From CBDUEV01 sp965366365 (GTDB lineage Bacteria > Actinomycetota > Acidimicrobiia > Spongiisociales > JAENVV01), in contig CBDUEV010000022.1 in assembly GCA_965366365.1 (NCBI GenBank), positions 1-41,994 on the forward strand: a stretch of 41,994 nucleotides of DNA. The letters run 5' to 3'. Both the position numbers and the translations under genes were made by a program. The first letter of the stretch is position 1. Every line of letters starts with the position of its first letter. Below the pieces are notes generated by a model. The model was not told the DNA's origin and ran no database searches. It worked only from the letters and a program-made list of their open reading frames with translations. Positions 33,632 through 41,835 of the stretch are shown piece by piece.

Positions 33632-33661
33632 GAGGGGGCCTCGAGACGCGCAGGCCCCCTC
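33632..33661 (+). terminator. Hairpin terminator of the YCII gene
   Basis: GAGGGGGCCT (33632-33641) pairs perfectly with AGGCCCCCTC (33652-33661) around a 10-nt loop, 11 nt after the stop. There is no T tract. Confidence 0.7.
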
Positions 33662-33734
33662 TCGACGCGCCAACGGCCGCTGCCTGTTTCTGGGCGTTTC
33701 GACCAGACGGCCGAGCATGTCCGTGAGCCGGGAC

Positions 33735-33740
33735 TACCGT
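33735..33740 (+). promoter_or_regulatory. Candidate -10 element for a leaderless mRNA
   Basis: TACCGT, then 7 nt, then the ATG at 33748. The distance decides the start in favour of this ATG over the GTG at 33745. Confidence 0.5.
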
Positions 33741-33747
33741 CAGGGTG

Positions 33748-35799
33748 ATGCCGAACCGTCTCGCTCACGAAACGTCTCCCTACCTCCTCCAACACCAGGA
33801 CAACCCGGTCGATTGGTACCCGTGGGGAACCGAAGCCTTCGAAACGGCCCGCGCCGGCGACAAACCAATCCTCCTCTCCGTGGGGTACTCGGCCTGCCAC
33901 TGGTGCCATGTCATGGCACACGAATCGTTCGAGGACCCCGCCACGGCGGCCGTCATGAACGAGCTGTTCGTGAACGTCAAGGTCGATCGCGAAGAACGTC
34001 CCGACGTCGACGGCATCTACATGAACGCCGTCCAGGCCATGACCGGCCGAGGTGGGTGGCCGATGACGGTATGGCTCAACCACGACAAGGCGCCCTTCTA
34101 CGCAGGCACCTACTTTCCGCCTACCGATCGTCACGGCATGCCGTCGTTCAGGCGGGTCATGGAGGCCGTCCACGATGCCTGGGTCCACCGACGGGCCGGG
34201 GTGACCGAGCAGGCCGAGAAGATGGCTGCCGCCATCGACCGCCAGATCCCGGCCGGCGAAGCCATCCCTGGCCAGGCCATCTTGGAACAGGCCTACCTCC
34301 AACTGGCGGCTTCGTACGACGATCGGAACGGCGGCATGGGCGGCGCCCCCAAGTTCCCTCAGGAACCGGTCCTCGAGTTCCTGCTGCGTGTTCGAGAGGA
34401 GCCGTGGGCACCCGGCGCCACCCGGATGGTGCTCGGCACGCTGACCCGCATGGCGGAGGGTGGACTCTACGACCACCTCGGCGGCGGCTTCGCCCGCTAT
34501 TCGGTGGATGCCCGCTGGGAGATCCCTCACTTCGAGAAGATGCTCTACAACAACGCCCAGCTGGCTCGTCTCTACATTCGCGCCTCGCAGGCACTGGAGA
34601 GTGAGGCGGCCGCGGCCGCCGGCGGAGGACCTCCGATCGGGCGGGAGGCACTCGAATCCCTCCGGGCCGTCGGCGTCGAAACACTCGAATATCTCTTGCG
34701 GGACATGACCCATCCGGACGGCGGTTGGTATTCGGCCGAGGACGCCGATTCGGAGGGAGAGGAAGGCAAGTTCTACGTGTTCGCCTTCGACGAGTTCAAC
34801 GAGATCGTCGGCCCGACCGCCGCGGTGGCGGCCGCCTTTTGGGGTGTGACGGAAGGGGGGAACTTCGAAGGGGCCAACCATCTTCGCCTGGCTGCCGGCG
34901 CAGGGGAGGTGGCCGAGCGGTTCGGGATCGGGCCCGACGAGGTCCGGCGGATCGTCGCCGACGCCAAGGAGAAGCTGCTCGCGGTGCGGGACCGCCGCAT
35001 TCGACCAGGTCTCGACGACAAGGTGGTGACCGCCTGGAACGGCCTGGCCCTCCGAGCCTTCGCCGAAGCCGGCGCCATCCTGGGCGAGCCCCGCTACCTC
35101 GACGCCGGGCGGAACAACGCTCGCTTCGTGCTCGACCACCTGGTAGTGGAGGGTCGCCTCATGCGTTCCTGGGGCAAGGGAAAAGCGCAGGTTTCCGGAT
35201 TCCTCGACGACTATGCCGGATACGCACTCGGCCTGTTCAGCCTCTATATGGCCACCGGCGAAGTCGAGTGGTATGCCGCGGCCGAGCGACTGGTTCGCCA
35301 GATGATCGACCTGTTCTGGGAAGACGGCTGGTTTCAGACGGCCGGGGACGCGGAGCGGCTCCTAACCCGCCCCAAGGACCAGATGGACAACCCATCCCCG
35401 TCCGGAGCGTCGATGGCAGCCGAGGCTGTGCTGTGGCTCTCCCTGTATACAGGCGACTCGCATCTGCGGGACCTGGCCGAGTCGGCTCTCCGCGAGGCGG
35501 CGCCATTGGTGGAGCATTATCCGTCGGCGGTCGGACATCTCATGGCGGTGGTCCACTCGCTCCATCAGGGCTACCGGGAGGTCGCCGTGATCGGGCCCGA
35601 TGCCGGCCGCTTGGCGGCCACCGTCTGGCAAGGGTTCCGCCCCAACCTCGTGCTCGCCGTCGATGAGAGCGGCCGCGACGGCTCCGTCGTCCCTCTTCTG
35701 GACGGTCGGTGGACGGGGGACACCCTCGCCTACGTGTGCGAGGGCTTCGTGTGCCAACGCCCGGTTCGAGACTCCGAGGAGCTCGCCTCCCTGCTGTGA
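33748..35799 (+). CDS. DUF255/YyaL-type thioredoxin-domain protein
   Basis: A 683-residue protein of the DUF255 (spermatogenesis-associated protein 20, YyaL) family. The N-terminal thioredoxin-like domain starts NRLAHETSPYLLQHQDNPV and has the C-x-x-C site ACHWCHVM (Cys50, Cys53) followed by VDREERPDVD. The remaining 500 residues form an (alpha/alpha)6 barrel like six-hairpin glycosidases, including LYDHLGGGFARYSVD, HFEKMLYNNAQL and LDDKVVTAWNGLALRA. There is no signal peptide. The biochemical activity of the family is unknown. It is about the usual family length and complete. Confidence 0.93.
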   Translation: MPNRLAHETSPYLLQHQDNPVDWYPWGTEAFETARAGDKPILLSVGYSACHWCHVMAHESFEDPATAAVMNELFVNVKVDREERPDVDGIYMNAVQAMTGRGGWPMTVWLNHDKAPFYAGTYFPPTDRHGMPSFRRVMEAVHDAWVHRRAGVTEQAEKMAAAIDRQIPAGEAIPGQAILEQAYLQLAASYDDRNGGMGGAPKFPQEPVLEFLLRVREEPWAPGATRMVLGTLTRMAEGGLYDHLGGGFARYSVDARWEIPHFEKMLYNNAQLARLYIRASQALESEAAAAAGGGPPIGREALESLRAVGVETLEYLLRDMTHPDGGWYSAEDADSEGEEGKFYVFAFDEFNEIVGPTAAVAAAFWGVTEGGNFEGANHLRLAAGAGEVAERFGIGPDEVRRIVADAKEKLLAVRDRRIRPGLDDKVVTAWNGLALRAFAEAGAILGEPRYLDAGRNNARFVLDHLVVEGRLMRSWGKGKAQVSGFLDDYAGYALGLFSLYMATGEVEWYAAAERLVRQMIDLFWEDGWFQTAGDAERLLTRPKDQMDNPSPSGASMAAEAVLWLSLYTGDSHLRDLAESALREAAPLVEHYPSAVGHLMAVVHSLHQGYREVAVIGPDAGRLAATVWQGFRPNLVLAVDESGRDGSVVPLLDGRWTGDTLAYVCEGFVCQRPVRDSEELASLL

Positions 35800-35896
35800 C
35801 CGTACGATGATTGCGGCCTGAGGTGAGGAATCCGATCCTGTCCACCGCACCATCGGACTTCGGCACCGGAGTAGGGTCGTGGGCGGAGGATGTGAG

Positions 35897-37384
35897 ATGA
35901 GAACCGACGAATACATTCGCCTCGACGCCGTTGCCCTGGCCGAGCTGGTCCGCACCGATCAGGTGCACCCGAGGGAGCTCATCGCCCTGGCCGTGGCCAG
36001 GATCGAGAGCCTCAACCCGCAGCTGAATGCGGTCATTCACAAGATCTATGGTCGGGCGACGGAAGCAGCGGAAGCGGGCTTGCCCGACGGACCTCTCCGT
36101 GGCGTGCCGTTTCTCCTCAAGGACCTCCTCGCCCACTATGCGGGCGTGCCGACCACAGCCGGCAGCCGGTACCTGCGCTCGTTCACGCCGGATCACGATT
36201 CCGAATTGGTCACCCGCTACAAGGCGGCCGGCCTGGTCGTCCTCGGCAAGACCAACCTGCCGGAGTTCGGGCTCCTCGGCATCACCGAACCCGAGCTCTG
36301 GGGGCCGACCCGCAATCCATGGGCCCTCGGCCGAACCCCGGGTGGTTCGAGCGGCGGAGCAGGGGCGGCGGTGGCGGCTCGATTCGTCCCCGTAGCCCAC
36401 GCCGCCGACGGTGGCGGCTCGATCCGCATTCCGGCCTCCGCCTGCGGATTGTTCGGCCTCAAACCGAGTCGCGGTCGCGTGCCACTCGGGCCAGACCTCG
36501 GCGACTCGTGGATGGGTTTGGTTCAGGAACACGCCATCACCTGGTCGGTTCGAGATTCCGCGGCCTTGCTAGACGCCGTCGATGGCACCGACGTCGGGGC
36601 GCCATATGGGGCGCCTCCCAAGGACCGCCCCTATGCCGATGAGGTAGCCCGCCACCCCGGCCCGCTCCGTGTGGCGTTCACCGACGCGGCGCTGTTCGGG
36701 TCGGAGACCCACCCCGACTGCATCGCCGCCGTCACCGACGCCGGTGCACTCCTCGAGTCGCTGGGGCATGACGTCACCGAGGTCACCCCGGAGTACGACA
36801 AAGAGGGCTTGACGATGGCCTACCTGCGAATCGTGGCCGCCTCGTTAGCCGCCGAGGTCGCCCAATGGCGGCTCGTGACCGGCCGGGCCGCCACTCTCGA
36901 CCAGTTCGAGCTCCCCACCTGGCTGCTGGCGACGATCGGCAAGAAGACAGCCGCTTCGACCCTCGCCCAAGATCTCAATCTGATCGGCCGCGAGACCCGC
37001 CGCATCGCCCGCTTCTTCGAGGAATACGACCTGCTGCTCACTCCTACGCTGGCGCGCCCGCCGGTGTTGGTGGGAGAACTCCAGCCCAAGCCCGCCGAAC
37101 GAAACGCCGTGCGGGCTCTCCAGAAGGCTCCCGTGAAGCGACTGCTCGACGCAGCACTCGATCAGATGGCGCAGGACGCCCTGGAGGCGACGCCCAACAC
37201 CATGCTGTTCAACCAAACCGGTCAGCCCGCCATGTCGGTTCCACTGTTCTGGAACGCCACGGGACTTCCGATCGGTGTGCAGTTCGTGGCAGGGTTTGGA
37301 CGCGAGGATCTTCTGTTCCAGCTGGCTGGACAACTCGAACAAGCCCGGCCGTGGGCAGATCGCATCCCGCCGCTCGAGCCCTAG
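35897..37384 (+). CDS. Amidase signature family enzyme
   Basis: A 495-residue cytoplasmic hydrolase. The Lys-Ser-Ser catalytic set is visible: Lys75 in PFLLKDLLAH, the cis-Ser in GGSSGG (149-154) and the nucleophile Ser175 in DGGGSIRIPA. The spacing of 24 between the serines fits the family. The substrate is unknown. It does not look like GatA because it stands alone and the surrounding sequence is that of general amidases. I chose the ATG at 35897 because GGAGG lies 7 nt upstream; a GTG at 35879 would include that site. Its stop overlaps the stop of the convergent heme A synthase gene. Confidence 0.92.
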   Translation: MRTDEYIRLDAVALAELVRTDQVHPRELIALAVARIESLNPQLNAVIHKIYGRATEAAEAGLPDGPLRGVPFLLKDLLAHYAGVPTTAGSRYLRSFTPDHDSELVTRYKAAGLVVLGKTNLPEFGLLGITEPELWGPTRNPWALGRTPGGSSGGAGAAVAARFVPVAHAADGGGSIRIPASACGLFGLKPSRGRVPLGPDLGDSWMGLVQEHAITWSVRDSAALLDAVDGTDVGAPYGAPPKDRPYADEVARHPGPLRVAFTDAALFGSETHPDCIAAVTDAGALLESLGHDVTEVTPEYDKEGLTMAYLRIVAASLAAEVAQWRLVTGRAATLDQFELPTWLLATIGKKTAASTLAQDLNLIGRETRRIARFFEEYDLLLTPTLARPPVLVGELQPKPAERNAVRALQKAPVKRLLDAALDQMAQDALEATPNTMLFNQTGQPAMSVPLFWNATGLPIGVQFVAGFGREDLLFQLAGQLEQARPWADRIPPLEP

Positions 37385-38304
37385 GCGGCCTGGGGGGCCA
37401 TCTCCGTCCGCTCCTCCAGCGAGGCCGCCGCGAAGAGCACCAGGCACACCCACAGCAGGTCGGCGAGAAGAAGATGAACCAACTGCATCCACACGGGAGT
37501 CAGCAAGAAGACGTTGACGAGTCCGGCAAACACCTGGAGCACGACGATGCCGATGAGCCCCACGGCGAACCGTTGAGCCCAGCCGGAAGCCTCCACCCCC
37601 CTGCTCCACCCGAGGTATCCGAGGAAGGCCCCAACGGTCATCGACACCACCGGATGGAGGAGACGAAGGCGCGTCAGGAAGCTCGAAGTCCCCGAGAAAT
37701 CATCGACGATTCCCGCCCGGAGTGACTCAGCAGGGAAAAGGGTGTCAGCCAGGGCAGCCACTGCACCGGTGGCGCCGATGAGCACCATGCCGCCGATTCC
37801 GATCAGCACGAGCCTCCACAGACTCCCGTCGCGCTCGGGTGCGATTCGGCTGCCACCGGAGAGAAACCAGGCGGTGAGGGTGAGGGCTCCCAGCAGCAGG
37901 AAGGTGTTGACGAGGTGGAGAGGAACCGCCACGGCCCGGGCAACCGAGGCATCGTCGGCCACCCATTCGGCGAGCACGATCATCGCACCGATCAACGCTT
38001 CTCCGATAATCGTGACCGTCGACCAGAGCACCGCCTTGCGCGCCGGATGTCCTTTGGACGTGCTTCGGTACACCGACACGAGCAGCACCGCCACCGCCAC
38101 CAGCGCCAAGCCGGACATGGCCCGATGGGTGAACTCGATCTGACGAGCCGAATCGGTGATCTCCGGGATGAGCTGACCAGCGCAGGTCGGCCACGAACGG
38201 CCACACCCGGCCCCCGAACCGGTGGCGCGCACGTAGGCGCCGAAGACGACCACCGAGATGTTGAACGCCAGGGTGGCCCAGGCGAACTTGGCAAGACGTG
38301 TCAT
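37381..38304 (-). CDS. ctaA: Heme A synthase, CtaA/COX15 family
   Basis: A 307-residue membrane protein with eight expected helices in two four-helix halves. The four heme-ligand histidines are present: His60 (EFTHR), His130 (HLVN), His217 (LLHP) and His277 (VHLLL). The extracytoplasmic cysteine pair Cys34/Cys41 lies in GSGAGCGRSWPTCAG. It converts heme O to heme A for cytochrome oxidase. ctaB, which usually accompanies it, is not in the window. Two ATGs are possible, 38328 and 38304; I chose 38304 because TAACCT lies 7 nt upstream, fitting a leaderless mRNA. A long dyad covers this start. Confidence 0.92.
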   Translation of the reverse strand: MTRLAKFAWATLAFNISVVVFGAYVRATGSGAGCGRSWPTCAGQLIPEITDSARQIEFTHRAMSGLALVAVAVLLVSVYRSTSKGHPARKAVLWSTVTIIGEALIGAMIVLAEWVADDASVARAVAVPLHLVNTFLLLGALTLTAWFLSGGSRIAPERDGSLWRLVLIGIGGMVLIGATGAVAALADTLFPAESLRAGIVDDFSGTSSFLTRLRLLHPVVSMTVGAFLGYLGWSRGVEASGWAQRFAVGLIGIVVLQVFAGLVNVFLLTPVWMQLVHLLLADLLWVCLVLFAAASLEERTEMAPQAA

Positions 38305-38336
38305 GGACCCCAGGTTACCGGGGCCCATGACACGTC
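38295..38336. promoter_or_regulatory. Long dyad over the ctaA start and -10
   Basis: GACGTGTCATGG (38295-38306) and CCATGACACGTC (38325-38336) are perfect 12-nt complements. Inside, CCCC (38308-38311) pairs with GGGG (38320-38323) after one A-C mismatch, leaving an 8-nt loop. The region includes the ctaA start codon and its -10-like hexamer, and follows the stop of the nuclease gene at 38344 by 7 nt. It could be an operator, the terminator of the nuclease gene, or a structure controlling ctaA translation. Confidence 0.6.
38312..38317 (-). promoter_or_regulatory. Candidate -10 element of ctaA
   Basis: On the minus strand TAACCT, then 7 nt, then the ATG at 38304. It sits in the loop of the dyad described at 38295-38336. 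Confidence 0.45.
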
Positions 38337-38343
38337 AGTTCGT

Positions 38344-39558
38344 CTACCGCGTCCCGCGGCCGGGGATTCCCAGGTCCAACCAGACCAGCCGGTGGTCCGA
38401 GCTGGGGAACGGGAAGGTCCCGACCAGCGCGAACAGCGGGTCGTCGCTGAGGGGCCAGAACACACCCCCGTCGCTGACCTTGAGTTGCTTCGAAGGAAGC
38501 ACATAGTCCGCCCTCAGGTTCCCCGGCGCGAAGTCCGAGAAGTCGGCGGTGTCGTGGGCGGGGTCCCCGACGTGAAGGTCGTTGGCGCCGCCCTGGGCCA
38601 GCGCCTGCTCGACCGCGCCCTCGGAGGTCGGAACGTACTTCCCGTTGATCCTCGGGTGGTCGAGGAGCTGCCAGACGGCATCGCCGGTGCTGTCGCCGTC
38701 GTATGGGTCCGCGTTGAGATCGCCGGCGATCACGAACGGGTCTCCCGGGACGATCCCGCCAACGTTGCCGGCGTCGTCGTAGATGTAGCCCGAGCGGTTC
38801 TGCGTCACGTAATCGGCCCAGAAGCGGATCTCGTCGTGGTTGCGCGTCCCGTTCCGGTCCTCGTCGCCGTCAAAGACAGGTGGAGTTGGATGGCTGACCA
38901 AGAAATGCACCGTCCGCGCCCCGACGCGAAGCGGGATGTCCCAGTGGCTCTTCGAGGAGAGCCGAATCACTTCGAGTTCCTCGTCGGTGTACCAGCCCTC
39001 CCCTGAGTCGGGATCGATCGGCAAAAGGGCATCCGGCATGTCCTTCCACAGGAAGTTCTGGAAGGTGCGGACACCGGCGTGGTCGATTGGATACTTCGAG
39101 TAGACCACCATTCCGAACTGACCGGGGAAGAAGCCAAACCCGAAGGCGTCGTTGGGCCCACCGATCGTCCCGTCGTTGTCGAGGTCCACGCCAGACGGAA
39201 TCCCCGTGTTGGAGGGGGCGACGAAGCGGTGCTGGTAGACGATCGGTTTTGCGTCACCATGCGGAACCGACAGGTAGTTGTCCTGGAATCCGGCCGCGGC
39301 GAGACCCGCCGCGTCGTAGTCGAACTCGTTGATGAGCACGACGTCGGGTCGAACCCGCTGGATGATCTCGGCGATCACGTCCGGCTGGGCGCTCCCCGGC
39401 GCACTCAGCTCGGCGGCGAGGTCTCCCTCATTGAACCGGTTGAGCGAGGCATTGAAGGTGGCGAAGCGCGCCTTCTCGTTCGCTTTGGGTCCGGCGGCCG
39501 CCGGGAGGGCGGCCAGGAGGAGCAATAACGCGGTCAGCACTGCGGCCACTCTGGCCAT
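38344..39558 (-). CDS. Secreted endonuclease/exonuclease/phosphatase family protein
   Basis: A 404-residue exported enzyme. A classical signal peptide (1-22, ARVAAVLTALLLLLAALPAAA) is followed by the EEP metal-hydrolase fold: ATFNASLNR (Asn36), VVLINEFDYD (Glu78), SHPTPPVFDG, GDLNADPYDGDS and the C-terminal SSDHRLVWLDLG with the catalytic Asp-His. Members cleave nucleic acids, phosphoinositides or other phosphodiesters; this subgroup is often annotated only as endonuclease/exonuclease/phosphatase. No substrate is evident. The ATG at 39558 has AAGGGG 6 nt upstream; the frame is open 45 codons further, but those lack any signal for export. Confidence 0.91.
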   Translation of the reverse strand: MARVAAVLTALLLLLAALPAAAGPKANEKARFATFNASLNRFNEGDLAAELSAPGSAQPDVIAEIIQRVRPDVVLINEFDYDAAGLAAAGFQDNYLSVPHGDAKPIVYQHRFVAPSNTGIPSGVDLDNDGTIGGPNDAFGFGFFPGQFGMVVYSKYPIDHAGVRTFQNFLWKDMPDALLPIDPDSGEGWYTDEELEVIRLSSKSHWDIPLRVGARTVHFLVSHPTPPVFDGDEDRNGTRNHDEIRFWADYVTQNRSGYIYDDAGNVGGIVPGDPFVIAGDLNADPYDGDSTGDAVWQLLDHPRINGKYVPTSEGAVEQALAQGGANDLHVGDPAHDTADFSDFAPGNLRADYVLPSKQLKVSDGGVFWPLSDDPLFALVGTFPFPSSDHRLVWLDLGIPGRGTR

Positions 39559-39715
39559 GAGAATCCCCTTTGCTCGAGTCTTCTTCAAAGGTACCGATCC
39601 GGTCATGCCTCTGTCCGCCTGAAGGGCATCGGAATCAGCCGTCTCGCCGGGTCGAATCGCAGATCGTCCTGCCGGCGGCCGAGGCTTCGCCACTCCGCCG
39701 TCGAGTCGGGCCTCC

Positions 39716-39721
39716 TAGGAT
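39716..39721 (+). promoter_or_regulatory. Candidate -10 element for a leaderless mRNA
   Basis: TAGGAT, then TGCCCG, then the GTG at 39728. It is the only leaderless-type start in this window that uses GTG. Confidence 0.5.
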
Positions 39722-39727
39722 TGCCCG

Positions 39728-40684
39728 GTGCAGATTTTCGAAAACACCCTCGACGCCATCGGGTGGACACCACTGGTACGTCTGAGCCGGCTCCACCCGG
39801 CGGGCAATCTCGTCGCCAAGCTCGAGTACATGAACCCGGGTGGCAACATCAAAGAGCGGATCGCCGTGGCGATGATCGATCGCGCAGAGCAGCTCGGACT
39901 GCTGAAGGCGGGCGGCACCATCGTCGAACCCACCTCGGGCAACACGGGCGTGGGTCTCGCCCTGGTAGGCGCCATCCGAGGATACCGAGTGATCTGCACC
40001 GTTCCGGACAAAGTCTCCGCCGAGAAACAGGACCTGCTGCGTGCCTACGGGGTCGAGGTGATCGAGACGCCCACCGAGCTCCTCCCCGAGCATCCCGACT
40101 CCTACTACGGCGTGGCGCGCAGGCTCACAGCCGAGATCGAAGGCGCCTACAACCCAGACCAGTATTCCAACCCGGCCAACCCCGACGCCCACTACCGAAC
40201 CACCGGACCCGAGATCTGGGAGCAGACCGACGGGAAGGTAGGTGCAGTGGTCGCCGGAGCAGGAACAGGCGGCACCATCACCGGCGTCGGCCGGTACCTC
40301 AAGGAGCGACGGCCGGACGTCCTCATCGTGGGCGCCGACCCGGAAGGCTCGATCTACACCGCCGCCTCCGAGGCTGCCATTCACCAGTACCAGGTGGAGG
40401 GCGTCGGCGAGGATTTCTGGCCCGACACCATCGACCCGGACATCGTGGACGAGTTCGTCGAGGTCACCGATGCGCAATCGTTCGCCATGACCCGCCGGCT
40501 CGCTCGGGCCGAAGGGATCCTCACGGGTGGATCGGGCGGGATGGCCGCTCACGCGGCAGTCGAGATCGCCCTTCGGCACCCGGACCGCCTCGTCGTGCTC
40601 ATCATCCCCGACTCAGGGCGCGGCTACCTCTCCAAGGTGTTCAACGATGAATGGATGGTCGAGCAAGGGTTCGAGGTGACGTGA
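39728..40684 (+). CDS. Cystathionine beta-synthase-type PLP enzyme without regulatory domains
   Basis: A 318-residue fold-type II PLP enzyme. Lys42 in NPGGNIKERI is the Schiff-base lysine, EPTSGNTGVGLAL holds the substrate loop and GAGTGGTITGVG the phosphate loop. The PGGNIKERI block, DPEGS and the coupling to a gamma-family gene favour cystathionine beta-synthase over cysteine synthase, but O-acetylserine sulfhydrylase activity cannot be excluded. Mycobacterial Cbs carries C-terminal CBS domains; this protein stops after the catalytic core. The GTG start follows TAGGAT by 6 nt. Its stop overlaps the next start (TGATG), so the two are co-translated. Confidence 0.9.
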   Translation: MQIFENTLDAIGWTPLVRLSRLHPAGNLVAKLEYMNPGGNIKERIAVAMIDRAEQLGLLKAGGTIVEPTSGNTGVGLALVGAIRGYRVICTVPDKVSAEKQDLLRAYGVEVIETPTELLPEHPDSYYGVARRLTAEIEGAYNPDQYSNPANPDAHYRTTGPEIWEQTDGKVGAVVAGAGTGGTITGVGRYLKERRPDVLIVGADPEGSIYTAASEAAIHQYQVEGVGEDFWPDTIDPDIVDEFVEVTDAQSFAMTRRLARAEGILTGGSGGMAAHAAVEIALRHPDRLVVLIIPDSGRGYLSKVFNDEWMVEQGFEVT

Positions 40685-41820
40685 TGGAATTCGAGACGAA
40701 GGCGATACACGCCGGGCAGGAGCCCGAACCCACCACCGGGGCGGTCACCGTGCCCATCTTTGCCACCTCGACCTATGTCCAGGACGCGCCTGGGAAACAC
40801 TCCGGCTACGAGTACTCGAGAACCGGGAACCCGACGCGCACCGCTCTGGGCGAGGCGCTGGCCGCCGTCGAGGGCGCCGGGACCGGCGGCGGCACCGTCG
40901 TGACCTCGTCGGGAATGGCCGCCACTTCGCTGGTCGGATGGCTCCTCGAACCCGGCGATCATGTGCTTCTCCCCAACGATGCCTACGGAGGGACCTTTCG
41001 CTTCTTCGCACGCGTTCTGTCCACCCACGGCATCGAGTTCTCCGTGGCCGACATGACGACCGCGGAGGGTCTGGCGTCGGCCATCACCCCGGCGACGAAG
41101 GTGGTCTGGGTGGAGACCCCCACCAACCCTCTCCTCCGCCTGGTGGACATTGCGGCGGCGGCCGAGGCCGCCCACCAGTCCGGAGCTCTCCTGGTGGTCG
41201 ACAACACGTTCGCCACCCCTTATCTTCAGCAACCCCTGGCCCTGGGGGCGGATATCGTGCTCCACTCGACCACCAAGTACATCGGGGGCCACTCCGACGT
41301 GGTGGGCGGTGCCTTGGTGGCCTCCGATCCATCGCTCCTGGAAAGGCTGCGCTTCTTCGAGAACGCCGCCGGGCCGATTGCCGGGCCGTTCGACGCCTGG
41401 CTCGTCCTCCGGGGGCTCAAGACGCTGGGGGTGCGAATGGACCGGCACTCGACCAATGCCGCCGCCATCGCCGCTTTCCTGGAAGCGGACCCGCGAGTCG
41501 ACCGTGTCTGGTATCCGGGCCTTGAGTCGCATCCCCAGTTCGCCCTGGCCACCACCCAGATGCGCACCGGCGGCGGCATGGTGTCGTTCATCCCGAAGGG
41601 CGGTGTAGCCGCCGCGGAGGCTGTGGTGACGGGGACGGAACTCTTCTTCCTCGCCGAGAGCCTGGGAGGGGTCGAATCGTTGATCGAGGTGCCTGCCGCC
41701 ATGACACACATGTCGGTCGTCGGCACAGATCTCGAAGTACCACCGGATCTAATCAGGTTGTCGGTGGGTATCGAACACGTCGACGACTTGCGAAACGACC
41801 TCGATCGAGCTTTGGGCTGA
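40684..41820 (+). CDS. Cystathionine gamma-synthase/gamma-lyase
   Basis: A 378-residue Cys/Met-metabolism PLP enzyme. The N-terminus FETKAIHAGQEP, the SRTGNPTR block (45-52), the cofactor aspartate in VVDNTFATPY (Asp173) and Lys198 in HSTTKYIGGHSD are all present, as is the C-terminal LSVGIEHVDDL. Together with the preceding beta-synthase-type gene it forms a transsulfuration pair, turning homocysteine and serine into cysteine if it acts as a lyase, or making cystathionine if it acts as a synthase. Sequence alone does not separate the two. The ATG at 40684 shares bases with the previous stop. The quinone oxidoreductase gene follows after 15 nt and may belong to the same operon. Confidence 0.93.
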   Translation: MEFETKAIHAGQEPEPTTGAVTVPIFATSTYVQDAPGKHSGYEYSRTGNPTRTALGEALAAVEGAGTGGGTVVTSSGMAATSLVGWLLEPGDHVLLPNDAYGGTFRFFARVLSTHGIEFSVADMTTAEGLASAITPATKVVWVETPTNPLLRLVDIAAAAEAAHQSGALLVVDNTFATPYLQQPLALGADIVLHSTTKYIGGHSDVVGGALVASDPSLLERLRFFENAAGPIAGPFDAWLVLRGLKTLGVRMDRHSTNAAAIAAFLEADPRVDRVWYPGLESHPQFALATTQMRTGGGMVSFIPKGGVAAAEAVVTGTELFFLAESLGGVESLIEVPAAMTHMSVVGTDLEVPPDLIRLSVGIEHVDDLRNDLDRALG

Positions 41821-41835
41821 TATGAAAGGACAATC

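Noticed and set aside
33520..35139. Open frame of about 540 codons on the minus strand antisense to the DUF255 gene
   Set aside because: No domain is recognisable; the opposite strand has a complete DUF255 protein with its CHWC site.
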